This document shows positions 44,901-52,488 of a stretch of 64,000 nucleotides of DNA, piece by piece. The notes under the pieces were generated by a model. It saw only the letters and a program-made list of their open reading frames with translations, was not told where the DNA came from and searched no databases. Made by a program: the position numbers and the translations under genes. Position 1 is the first letter of the stretch. Every line of letters starts with the position of its first letter. Source of the DNA: UBA1081 sp045636025 (GTDB lineage Bacteria; Bacillota; Clostridia; Oscillospirales; Acutalibacteraceae); the NCBI GenBank assembly GCA_045636025.1, contig JAZTWP010000091.1, forward strand, positions 93,101-157,100, in the 5' to 3' direction.

Positions 44901-45993
44901 ACTTATCAAAGGGCCACTTGGGAAGCTTGATTACGCAGTAGTCAACTGTGGGTTCGAAACAAGCAAATGTTTCGCCTGTAACGTCGTTTCTGATTTCATC
45001 AAGAGTATAGCCGAGTGCAACCTTTGTTGCAACCTTAGCAATGGGGTAGCCTGTTGCCTTTGATGCAAGGGCAGAAGAACGAGAAACACGGGGGTTAACT
45101 TCGATAACTGCATATTCAAATGATTCGGGATTAAGAGCAAACTGACAGTTACATCCGCCTTCGATGCCGAGTGCTTCAATAATTTTAAGAGAAGCGTTAC
45201 GGAGCATCATGAACTCTTTGTTTGAAAGAGTTACTGCGGGGGCAATAACAATACTGTCACCTGTATGAACACCAACGGGGTCAAAGTTTTCCATTGAGCA
45301 CACTGCGATAGCGTTACCTGCGCTGTCACGCATTGCTTCAAATTCAACTTCTTTCCAGCCGTATATATATTTTTCAACAAGAATCTGATTGATGGGGGAG
45401 AGAAGAAGACCGTTGTGAACAATAGGCATAAGTTCTTCTTCGTTGTAAGCAACACCGCCACCTGCGCCGCCAAGGGTGAAAGCGGGACGAATGATAACGG
45501 GGAAGCCGATTCTCTTTGCAATCTCACGAGCCTGTTCAGCTTCAGTTGCAATATCCGAAGGAATACAGGGCTGACCGATTGATTCCATTGTTTCTTTGAA
45601 AAGTTCTCTGTCTTCTGAACGGTCAATAGCTTCAGCGTTTGTACCGATAAGTTTTACACCGTGCTTTGCAAGGAAACCGCTCTTTGCAAGCTGCATACCG
45701 ATTGTAAGACCTGTCTGACCGCCGAGACCTGCAAGAACAGAGTCGGGCTTTTCTTTTTCAATGATTCTCATAACAGTTTCTTCTGTGAGAGGTTCAAGAT
45801 AAATCTCATCAGCATTAGCGTTGTCTGTCATGATTGTAGCGGGGTTTGAGTTGACAAGTATAACGTCAAGACCTTCATCCTTAAGGATTTTACAAGCCTG
45901 AGTACCTGCGTAGTCGAATTCTGCAGCCTGACCGATAACGATAGGACCTGAACCGATAACGAGAACTTTCTTTATGTCTTTATTAAGCGGCAT
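41953..45993 (-). CDS. carB: Carbamoyl-phosphate synthase large chain fused to a diaminopimelate epimerase domain
   Basis: 1346 residues in one uninterrupted frame. Residues 1 to about 1055 are a complete CarB: GSGPIVIGQAAEFDYAG, two ATP-grasp halves (second begins GSGPIRIGQGIEFDYSS), and a C-terminal MGS-like allosteric domain (ATEGTAKVIGSVDIDV). Residues about 1064-1346 are a full DapF: FAKMQGSGNDFIFF, a NKDGS motif, VGNPHCVVF, INTEFA, RVWERGNGET and ACGTGACAA with the second Cys (C1289). The first catalytic Cys of the NxDGSxxxxCGNG motif is Ala (A1140, codon GCT at 42576-42574). The start overlaps the carA stop (TAATG). An internal Met1063 exists but lacks a good ribosome site. CarB makes carbamoyl phosphate for citrulline and pyrimidines; the DapF part may be inactive or altered. 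Confidence 0.92.
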   Translation of the reverse strand: MPLNKDIKKVLVIGSGPIVIGQAAEFDYAGTQACKILKDEGLDVILVNSNPATIMTDNANADEIYLEPLTEETVMRIIEKEKPDSVLAGLGGQTGLTIGMQLAKSGFLAKHGVKLIGTNAEAIDRSEDRELFKETMESIGQPCIPSDIATEAEQAREIAKRIGFPVIIRPAFTLGGAGGGVAYNEEELMPIVHNGLLLSPINQILVEKYIYGWKEVEFEAMRDSAGNAIAVCSMENFDPVGVHTGDSIVIAPAVTLSNKEFMMLRNASLKIIEALGIEGGCNCQFALNPESFEYAVIEVNPRVSRSSALASKATGYPIAKVATKVALGYTLDEIRNDVTGETFACFEPTVDYCVIKLPKWPFDKFINEKRKLGTQMKATGEVMSIAPCFEAAIMKAVRGAEISLDTLNYKKVQDKDIDIVAKLHDVDDIRLFTVFEAIKRGVSTEQIHDITKIDEWFIEKLRNLANYEAEIANGLTDDLYLKGKKYGYTDAAIERISGSKIENPRDAVYKMVDTCAAEYKALTPYFYSTYDNNCEARDYLKGNTKKKIIVLGSGPIRIGQGIEFDYSSVHCVWTLKNLGYEVIIINNNPETVSTDFDTADRLYFEPLTPEDVLNVIKTEQPEGVVVAFGGQTAIKLTKFLDDNGFKIFGTSAEGIDIAEDREKFDALLEQFGIRRPKGMGVLTLEEALDAAHTLTYPVLLRPSYVIGGQNMTIAYNDEDVRKYMNIILSGKIENPVLVDKYMMGSELEVDVISDGKDVLIPGIMQHVERAGVHSGDSIAVYPPYNLRDTMKQTIIDCSTNLALALGTKGLVNIQYLIYDNELYVIEVNPRASRTIPYISKVTGVPMVDIATKVMTGTPLKDLGFGTGLYKTPPYFAVKVPVFSFEKLLDANSSLGPEMKSTGEVLGVGKTIDEALFKGLVSAGFEIAPKELGKEMGVYITVKDADKPEVVDLARKFHDLGLKIYATEGTAKVIGSVDIDVTVVNKLYDESNTSMDLLESGKIKYIVYTGTPLDVVDDFIKLHRRALQLSVATLTSIDTANVLADILASGFTQANTELVNINEMRTEPTKLKFAKMQGSGNDFIFFDNLNGEITSPEVLAINFCNRHYGIGSDGIVLIEKSDVADAKMLMFNKDGSKGYIAGNGLRCAGKYLYDNGIVNKTHLTIETPVGLKRIHLYTENGRVKSVKVYMGKAEFEAEKIPTNIKTGKVIDHPIIIGGREYNVTCVNVGNPHCVVFGTHIDAYNLKEIGPDFENAKYFPEKINTEFARVIDSRTLRMRVWERGNGETYACGTGACAAVAAACELGYCEKGKDIVVKLKGGDLIVNYTDDEITLEGTTDLIFTGVIEY

Positions 45994-47048
45994 TACTTGT
46001 CACCTCCCATGAGTGAAATGAATTTATCATAGATTTTGTCTGTATCAACTGATGCTGAGAAGCAGTCAGGTGTGAACTGAATTGAAAATGCGTTTGCATA
46101 TTCAAGACCTTCATTTGTGTTATCGCTTACATTAGTGAAAAGCACTTTTGCATCAGCGGGAACTTCGCTTACAACATAACCGTGGTTCTGATGTGTTGCG
46201 AAAACTTTGCCGTCAACAGCATTTCTTACGGGAACACTGCCACCTCTGTGACCGAACTTCATTTTCTGAGTCTGACCGCCATTTGCAAGAGCCATAAGCT
46301 GATGACCGAGACCGAAACCGAATACAGGCTTGTCTGTCATAAGTTTCTTTACTTCTGCAATGATTTCAGTGTTTTCTGCAGGGTTTCCGGGGCCGTTTGA
46401 AATTACAACACCATCAAATGAGCCTTTGAGAATTTCTTCAGCTTTTGTGTTGTAGGGGAAAACAGTCACACTGCATCCTTTTTCTGTAAGTTTATCAATA
46501 GAATTTGCTGCTGCACCGCAATCAAGCATAGCAACTGAATATTTCATATCTTCTGCTTCAAAATAACCTTTTTTACCTGAAGCAACAGAAGCTACAGCAT
46601 CTTTGATTGTGTATGCCTTAAGAGCTGCAAAGTCAACATTATCAGGATTTTCTGTAATGCATACATTCATATTGCCGTTTTCACGGATAATCTTTGTAAG
46701 CTCTCTTGTGTCAACGTCGCAGACAGCAACAATGTTGTTTTCTTTGAGATAATCTTCAAGAAGACCTTCACATCTGAAGTTTGAGGGCATATCACAGATT
46801 TCTCTTGCGATATAAGCCTTGATTACGGGCTTTGCACCGTTTGTGTCTTCATTGATAATACCGTAGTTACCGATAAGAGGGAAAGTCTGAAGGACAACCT
46901 GACCGTAATAAGCCGCATCAGTAAGAGTTTCAATGTAACCTACAACGCCTGTTGTGAAAACAAGTTCACCTACAGTTTCGCCTGTAGCACCGTAACCCTT
47001 GCCCTCAAAGACATTGCCGTCTTCAAGTACAATGTACATTTTTTTCAT
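45993..47048 (-). CDS. carA: Carbamoyl-phosphate synthase small chain with degenerate glutaminase site
   Basis: 351 residues from the ATG at 47048 (AAGGGTGA at 7 bases). N-terminal CPSase small domain (about 1-150: EDGNVFEGKGYGATGE, VGYIETLTDAAYYGQV, VCDVDTRELTKIIR) and C-terminal class I glutaminase domain (about 170-350). In a normal CarA the triad is Cys in FGICLGHQ and His and Glu in GHPEASPGP. Here they read FGFGLGHQ (G246), and QFTPD (T326 and D328), so all three are lost, checked at DNA level. The structural motif THQNHGYVV remains. The protein can still assemble with CarB but should not hydrolyse glutamine. Fifth from the end of the arg operon; overlaps carB by one base. Confidence 0.92.
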   Translation of the reverse strand: MKKMYIVLEDGNVFEGKGYGATGETVGELVFTTGVVGYIETLTDAAYYGQVVLQTFPLIGNYGIINEDTNGAKPVIKAYIAREICDMPSNFRCEGLLEDYLKENNIVAVCDVDTRELTKIIRENGNMNVCITENPDNVDFAALKAYTIKDAVASVASGKKGYFEAEDMKYSVAMLDCGAAANSIDKLTEKGCSVTVFPYNTKAEEILKGSFDGVVISNGPGNPAENTEIIAEVKKLMTDKPVFGFGLGHQLMALANGGQTQKMKFGHRGGSVPVRNAVDGKVFATHQNHGYVVSEVPADAKVLFTNVSDNTNEGLEYANAFSIQFTPDCFSASVDTDKIYDKFISLMGGDK

Positions 47049-47113
47049 AAAATCACCCTTTATATAAATTGAAAGCTCACGGGCTTTCATTAATTTAATA
47101 CGATTTTTTCTAA

Positions 47114-48037
47114 TTATTCTTTACTCTGAAACTGTTCTTTCATAAGTTTTACAAGAACAGCTTTCTGAGCATGAAGTCTGTTTTCTGCTTCTTCAAAGAT
47201 TTCTTCAGCGTGTGCTTCGAATACTTCTGCTGTAATTTCTTCTTCTCTGTGTGCAGGTAAGCAGTGAAGTACCATAGCATCAGAATGAGCAACATCCATA
47301 AGTTCAGAATTGATCTGATAACCTGCGAAAATCTTCTTTCTTTCTTCAGCTTCAGCTTCTTCACCCATTGAAGCCCAGACGTCTGTGTAAAGGACATCAG
47401 CATCTTTTGCAGCTTCAAAAATATCTGTTGTGAGAGTGAATCTGCCTGTTTCGTTTGCCCATGCAACAATGTCTGCATCGGGTTCATAACCCTTGGGACA
47501 AGCTACAGCAACTTCCATGCCGACTTTAAGGCATCCTACAATAAGTGAGTTACACATATTGTTGCCGTCGCCGATGAATGTAAGCTTCATTCCTTTGAAT
47601 GTTTTCTTGAATTCACGGATAGTCATAAGGTCTGCAAGAACCTGACAGGGATGTGCATAGTCGGTAAGACCGTTGATGATGGGGATTGAACCGTACTTTG
47701 CGAGAGTTTCAACTTCTTCCTGATCGAAAGTTCTGATCATAATACCGTCAAGGTAACGGGAAAGAACTCTTGCTGTATCTTCAACGGGTTCACCTCTGCC
47801 GAGCTGTGTGTTTGCATTTGAAAGGAAGAGTGCTGAACCACCGAGGTCATACATACCTACTTCAAAAGAAACTCTTGTTCTTGTTGATGACTTTGCGAAA
47901 ATCATACCGAGAGTTTTTCCCTTGAGGTAGTGATGTTCAATGTTGTGCTTTTTTTCGTATTTGAGCTGGTCTGCAAGGTTGAGTATAGAGAGAATTTCTT
48001 TCTCAGAATAATCACCTAATTTGAGTAAGTGTTTCAT
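47114..48037 (-). CDS. argF: Ornithine carbamoyltransferase
   Basis: 307 residues. Cytosolic trimeric enzyme: carbamoyl phosphate + ornithine to citrulline. The carbamoyl-phosphate motif SSTRTRVSFE is near 50-59; LGRGEPVEDTARVLSRY, HPCQVLADLMT, and HCLPAHREEE (catalytic Cys, the HCLP motif of OTCases) are all present, and DVWASMGEE carries the ornithine SMG loop. The start overlaps the argD stop as ATGA, with GGAGGTAATTG upstream. Its carbamoyl donor is made by the two genes downstream on this strand. Confidence 0.95.
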   Translation of the reverse strand: MKHLLKLGDYSEKEILSILNLADQLKYEKKHNIEHHYLKGKTLGMIFAKSSTRTRVSFEVGMYDLGGSALFLSNANTQLGRGEPVEDTARVLSRYLDGIMIRTFDQEEVETLAKYGSIPIINGLTDYAHPCQVLADLMTIREFKKTFKGMKLTFIGDGNNMCNSLIVGCLKVGMEVAVACPKGYEPDADIVAWANETGRFTLTTDIFEAAKDADVLYTDVWASMGEEAEAEERKKIFAGYQINSELMDVAHSDAMVLHCLPAHREEEITAEVFEAHAEEIFEEAENRLHAQKAVLVKLMKEQFQSKE

Positions 48038-49197
48038 TCTTCAATTACCTCCGTGATTATATTCATAGCCTTCTCAAGTTCTTCATCAGAAATGTTGAGA
48101 GGCGGAAGAAGTCTGATTTTATTTTTTGCAGTAAGGGGAAGGACACCTTTATCGATACATTTCATCACAACATCTTTTGCATCTTTTGTTGTTTCAATGC
48201 CGAGCATAAGTCCCATACCCGTTACACTTTTTACATTTTTACATTCTGACAGACGTTTTCTGATGTATTCACCCTTTGCTTTCACGTTTGCAAAGAATTC
48301 ATCGTCAAGTCTTTTGACAATGCTCAGTGCACCTGCACAGCAAACCGGATTCATACCGAATGTTGAGCCGTGTGAAGAAGGTGTCATTGTGTCCTTTGTT
48401 TTTTCACCGAAAAGGCAAACACCCAAAGGAAGACCGCCTGCAACACCCTTTGCGGTTGATACAACGTCAGGCTGAATATCAAACTGCTGATAAGCATACA
48501 TACTGCCTGTTCTGCCGTTGCCTGTCTGAACCTCGTCTATTATTACAATTATATCATATTTTTTACAAAATTCAAATACTTTTTTTATAAAAATATCATC
48601 CAAGGGGATAACTCCGCCTTCGCCCTGAACCATTTCCATTATGACTGCGCAGACATTCTCATTGTATACAGACATAAATGAGTCAAAATTGTTTGCTTCT
48701 GCATATACAAAACCCTCCGGAAAGGGTCCGAAGGTTGTGTGGAAGACATCCTGACCCGTAGCTTTGAGAGTGGCAAGTGTTCTGCCGTGGAAACTCTGAG
48801 TAAGAGAAATGATAACATTTCTGTCAGGATTATTATATTTGTCAAGTGAATATTTTCTTGCAACTTTGAATGCGCATTCATTTGCTTCTGCACCTGAATT
48901 GCCGAAGAAACATTTTTTCATACCTGACTTTTTGCACAGAAGCTCTGCGAGCTCAGTGCCGGGCTGCGTGTAGAAAAGGTTTGAAGTATGCTGAAGTTTG
49001 TTCAGCTGCGCTGTAACAGCCTCAACCCACTCATTGTCACAGTAACCGAATGCATTTACACCGATGCCTGTGCCCATATCAATATATTCTTTGCCGTTTT
49101 CGTCAACAGCAACAGCCCCGTGACCGCTTACAAGGGTTACGGGGAATCTGCCATATGTATTGGCAATGTACTGTTTATCTTTTTCGATAGTAGTCAT
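48034..49197 (-). CDS. argD: Acetylornithine aminotransferase
   Basis: 387 residues, class III PLP aminotransferase converting N-acetylglutamate semialdehyde to N-acetylornithine with glutamate as donor. Motifs: FFGNSGAEANECAFKVAR (phosphate loop), SFHGRTLATLKATGQ, IDEVQTGNGRTG and STAKGVAGGLPLG with the Schiff-base Lys. AGGTGTAA precedes the ATG. It is 20 bases after argB and overlaps argF by four bases. Confidence 0.95.
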   Translation of the reverse strand: MTTIEKDKQYIANTYGRFPVTLVSGHGAVAVDENGKEYIDMGTGIGVNAFGYCDNEWVEAVTAQLNKLQHTSNLFYTQPGTELAELLCKKSGMKKCFFGNSGAEANECAFKVARKYSLDKYNNPDRNVIISLTQSFHGRTLATLKATGQDVFHTTFGPFPEGFVYAEANNFDSFMSVYNENVCAVIMEMVQGEGGVIPLDDIFIKKVFEFCKKYDIIVIIDEVQTGNGRTGSMYAYQQFDIQPDVVSTAKGVAGGLPLGVCLFGEKTKDTMTPSSHGSTFGMNPVCCAGALSIVKRLDDEFFANVKAKGEYIRKRLSECKNVKSVTGMGLMLGIETTKDAKDVVMKCIDKGVLPLTAKNKIRLLPPLNISDEELEKAMNIITEVIEE

Positions 49198-49217
49198 TTA
49201 TTACACCTGAATTCAAT

Positions 49218-50072
49218 TTACTCTATAAACATTGTGCCGATACCTTCATCGGTGAGTGTTTCAATAAGAATAGCGTGGGGGATTCTGCCGTCGATGATGA
49301 ACACCTTTTTAACGCCCATTCTGATTGCTTCAACACAGCATTCAACTTTTGGAATCATACCGCCTGAGATAATTCCGTCGTGCATAAGCTCTCTCGCATC
49401 GCTGAGATGAAGCTTTTTGATGAGTGTTGACGGATCGTTTATATCACGCATAAGGCCGGGAATATCAGTCATGTTGATAAGGCTTTCAGCCTTGAGTGCA
49501 CCTGCAATGTAGGCTGCAGCAGTATCAGCATTGATGTTGTAAGAATTATTGTCTTCGTCGAAAGCAACAGTTGAAATTACTGGTATGTAATTATTGCTGA
49601 GAAGGTCTTCTATAACAGTTGTGTTTACTTCTGTTATATCGCCTACATAACCGTGAACATCATCAAGCTTCTTTGCTTTTATCATCTGACCGTCAATACC
49701 GCAGAGACCTACAGCCTTGCCGCCCATATTGCCGATTTTATTTACAAGATTTTTGTTGATTTTACCTGCAAGAACCATCTGTACAGCTTCAATTGTTTCT
49801 TCATCTGTTACACGGAGCCCATCAATGAATTCACTCTTTTTACCTGTCTTCTTGAGAAGGTCATTGATTTCGGGACCGCCGCCGTGTACAAGAACAACTT
49901 TAATACCGATGAGTGAAAGAAGAACAAGGTCACCGATAACAGCTTCTTTGAGCTCCTCGCTAATCATTGCGTTTCCGCCGTATTTGACAACGATTATCTT
50001 ATTTGCGTATTTCTGTATATAGGGGAGAGCCTGAGTAAGTATTTCGGCTCTCTGTGCATTTGTAATATCCAT
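49218..50072 (-). CDS. argB: Acetylglutamate kinase
   Basis: 284 residues, amino-acid kinase family; phosphorylates N-acetylglutamate. Motifs: VVKYGGNAM (about 28-36), VLVHGGGPEIN, VGDITEVN and GGMIPKVECC. It is the usual target of arginine feedback in the cyclic pathway; an extended N-terminal helix needed for arginine-sensitive hexamers is not obvious beyond RAEILTQALPYIQKY. The start overlaps the argJ stop as TAATG. Confidence 0.95.
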   Translation of the reverse strand: MDITNAQRAEILTQALPYIQKYANKIIVVKYGGNAMISEELKEAVIGDLVLLSLIGIKVVLVHGGGPEINDLLKKTGKKSEFIDGLRVTDEETIEAVQMVLAGKINKNLVNKIGNMGGKAVGLCGIDGQMIKAKKLDDVHGYVGDITEVNTTVIEDLLSNNYIPVISTVAFDEDNNSYNINADTAAAYIAGALKAESLINMTDIPGLMRDINDPSTLIKKLHLSDARELMHDGIISGGMIPKVECCVEAIRMGVKKVFIIDGRIPHAILIETLTDEGIGTMFIE

Positions 50073-51286
50073 TATGTTCTGTAGTCTCCGTTTATTTTAA
50101 CATAGTCGTAAGTAAGGTCGCAGCCTCTTGCAACTGCATTTGCGTCACCATCTTTAAGGTCAATATTTACCTTGATTTCATCGCAGAGAAGAATTTCTTT
50201 TGCAATATCTTCACTGAAGGGAACACCTGCACCGTCTTTGCAGACTTCAATTGTGCCCTTTTCACTTGTGAATGAAACATCAATCTTTGTTACGTCAACA
50301 TCTGCACCGCTGTAACCGATAGCGCAGAGCACACGACCCCAGTTTGCATCAGCACCGAACATTGCAGCCTTGAAAAGTGATGAGCAGATAACTGATTTTG
50401 CAACAGTTTTTGCTGTGTGCCAGTCTTTACCGCCTGAAACGAAGCATTCTACAAGCTTTGTTGCACCTTCACCGTCTTTTGCAATTGCACGGCAGAGCTT
50501 TTCTGTAATCATAGCGAGTGCTGCTTTGAATGTTTCAAAATCTTCATTTTCTTCGGTAATCATTTCATTGCCTGCCATACCGTTAGCCATAACGGAAACC
50601 ATATCGTTTGTTGATGTGTCACCGTCAATGCTTATCATGTTGAAACTCTTCTGTGCATCGCTGTAAAGAGCCTTGTGAAGAAGCTCCGGAGAGATAGCTG
50701 CATCAGTTGTGATGAATACAAGCATTGTTGCCATATTTGGGTGAATCATACCTGAGCCTTTTGCAATACCGCCCATTTTGCATTCTTTTCCGCCAAGCTC
50801 AAAAGAAACTGCAAATTCCTTTTTTACTGTGTCTGTTGTCATAATAGCCTCAGCAGCATTTTCACTGTTATCATATGCAAGCTCACTTACGAGCTGATTC
50901 ATACCGTCTGCGATGGGTGTAATGTCAAGGGGCTGACCGATAACACCTGTTGAAGCAACGATAACATCTTTTGCATCAACACCTGTAGCAGCTGCTGTGA
51001 TTTCGCACATCTTTGCTGCAATTTCAACACCGTCTGCATTGGATGTGTTTGCGTTGCCGCTGTTGCATATCATAGCTTGAGCTGTGCCGTCTGAAATGTT
51101 GTCTTTTGTGACATAAATGGGGGCACCTTTTACAAGATTGAGAGTGTAGATAGCTGCAGCTGAAGCTTTACAGTCACTTACGATAAGTGCAAGGTCGCGT
51201 TTTGTTTTGTTTTTTCTGATACCGCAGTGAATACCGCTGGCTTTGAATCCTTTGGGAGCACAGACTCCGCCTTTGATATATTCCAT
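50072..51286 (-). CDS. argJ: Bifunctional ornithine acetyltransferase / N-acetylglutamate synthase
   Basis: 404 residues from the ATG at 51286 (AAGGA at 9 bases). An ATG six codons upstream overlaps the argC stop as ATGA but has no ribosome site; it stays possible through coupling. ArgJ moves the acetyl group from acetylornithine to glutamate, closing the acetyl cycle so no argE is needed. The autocleavage motif is KGSGMIHPNMATML, with the new N-terminal Thr as nucleophile; ANWGRVLCAIGYSGA is also conserved. Confidence 0.95.
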   Translation of the reverse strand: MEYIKGGVCAPKGFKASGIHCGIRKNKTKRDLALIVSDCKASAAAIYTLNLVKGAPIYVTKDNISDGTAQAMICNSGNANTSNADGVEIAAKMCEITAAATGVDAKDVIVASTGVIGQPLDITPIADGMNQLVSELAYDNSENAAEAIMTTDTVKKEFAVSFELGGKECKMGGIAKGSGMIHPNMATMLVFITTDAAISPELLHKALYSDAQKSFNMISIDGDTSTNDMVSVMANGMAGNEMITEENEDFETFKAALAMITEKLCRAIAKDGEGATKLVECFVSGGKDWHTAKTVAKSVICSSLFKAAMFGADANWGRVLCAIGYSGADVDVTKIDVSFTSEKGTIEVCKDGAGVPFSEDIAKEILLCDEIKVNIDLKDGDANAVARGCDLTYDYVKINGDYRT

Positions 51287-51300
51287 AGTCAAAATTCCTT

Positions 51301-52239
51301 TCATATGTCGAGGGAAGTTGTCTCGTCAATTCCCATAGAAATATTCATGCATTGAACAGCGGCACCTGAAGCACCTTTGCCGAGATTGTCAAATACACTT
51401 GTGATAAATATTCTCTCTTCATTTCCTGAAATGAGTATCTTCATTGAATCCTTGCCGCTTTTTTCATTGGCTGAAATCATAGAAACCGGTATTTCACCGC
51501 CGTGAAGTGGAAGTACTTCAATAAATTCTGAATTTTTGTATTGTTCACAGAACATAAAATGAATCTCTTCAATGCTTGTCTTATTGAGAAGCTTTGTGAA
51601 AAGAGGAACTGTTGTTGCCATTCCGCTGTAATAGTCATCAACAATGGGAGTGAAAAGAGGAAAATCGGCAAGGCCTGTGATAACCTTCATTTCTTTGAGA
51701 TGCTTATGATTCTGAGTGAGTCCATACTGTCTTGGTGAAAACAGATCATCTGTTTTCTCGTTCTCGTAGTCGTTTATCATCTTTTTTCCGCCACCGCTGT
51801 AACCTGTGAGTGAATGACACACAACGGGGTAGTCAGCAGGCATAATACCGTTTGCGATAAGCGGATAAACGATTGAAATGAAACCGCTTGCGTGACATCC
51901 GGGGACTGCAATTCTTTTTGATGTTGCAATCTTCTCTCTGTGTTCACGTGAAAGTTCTGCAAAACCGTATGCCCATTCGGGATTTGTTCTGTGAGCAGTA
52001 GAAGTGTCGATTATGACAGTGTTTTCATTGTCGCACAGTGAAACGGATTCTTTTGAAGCTTCATCAGGCAGACAAAGGAACGTAATGTCACTTTCGTTGA
52101 TAAGTCGTCTTCGTTCGTCCTTGTCTTTTCTCAGCTCATCGCTGATTGTCAGAAGCTCAATATCGTCTCTTTTGCTCAGACGGTCAAAAAGTCTGAGTCC
52201 TGTTGTACCCTGATTGCCGTCAATAAAAACCTTGTACAT
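51301..52239 (-). CDS. argC: N-acetyl-gamma-glutamyl-phosphate reductase (short type)
   Basis: 312 residues, matching the shorter ArgC subfamily. N-terminal Rossmann GNQGTTGLRLFDRL for NADPH, LCLPDEASKE, and VPGCHASGFI with the catalytic Cys; the late HGGEIPVSMI and GASGAAVQCMNI segments fit the dimer domain. Reduces acetylglutamyl phosphate to the semialdehyde. It is the first gene of the arginine operon, with TAGGAGAA 7 bases before the ATG. Confidence 0.93.
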   Translation of the reverse strand: MYKVFIDGNQGTTGLRLFDRLSKRDDIELLTISDELRKDKDERRRLINESDITFLCLPDEASKESVSLCDNENTVIIDTSTAHRTNPEWAYGFAELSREHREKIATSKRIAVPGCHASGFISIVYPLIANGIMPADYPVVCHSLTGYSGGGKKMINDYENEKTDDLFSPRQYGLTQNHKHLKEMKVITGLADFPLFTPIVDDYYSGMATTVPLFTKLLNKTSIEEIHFMFCEQYKNSEFIEVLPLHGGEIPVSMISANEKSGKDSMKILISGNEERIFITSVFDNLGKGASGAAVQCMNISMGIDETTSLDI

Positions 52240-52270
52240 AAAATTTCTCCTATAAAAATACTATTATAAT

Positions 52271-52298
52271 ATTTTACTCTTTTTTAGATGATTGTCAA
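52271..52298 (-). promoter_or_regulatory. Candidate promoter of the arginine operon
   Basis: On the minus strand TTGACA (52298-52293) and TAAAAT (52276-52271), 16-base spacer, about 32 bases before argC. Confidence 0.65.
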
Positions 52299-52306
52299 TA
52301 AAAATC

Positions 52307-52320
52307 TGAATATTTATGCA
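52307..52320. promoter_or_regulatory. ARG-box-like site upstream of the arginine operon
   Basis: TGAATATTTATGCA matches the ArgR half-palindrome TGAAT-n4-ATTCA with one difference, 8 bases upstream of the -35. argR is not in the window. Confidence 0.45.
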
Positions 52321-52391
52321 AGTTTGTGAAAATGTATTATAATGTTGCTTAAAAGCATCTTTATTTGTTAAATAATACAACAAAATATATA

Positions 52392-52426
52392 AAAGAACTG
52401 CAGAAAACAGACTTCTGCAGTTCTTT
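52392..52426 (-). terminator. Terminator of the ABC-F gene
   Basis: AAAGAACTGCAGAA and TTCTGCAGTTCTTT form a perfect 14-bp stem with a 7-base loop, followed on the minus strand by TTTATATATTTT. Confidence 0.85.
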
Positions 52427-52488
52427 GAACTTTGTATTTATTGTATAAAAAATGTATAAAACCAAAAATATTCACAAAACATACAGTT

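Noticed and set aside
52364..52384. TTGTTAAATAATACAACAA-like Rex site
   Set aside because: Only one half fits the Rex consensus, and the site lies in a very AT-rich stretch downstream of the ABC-F gene.
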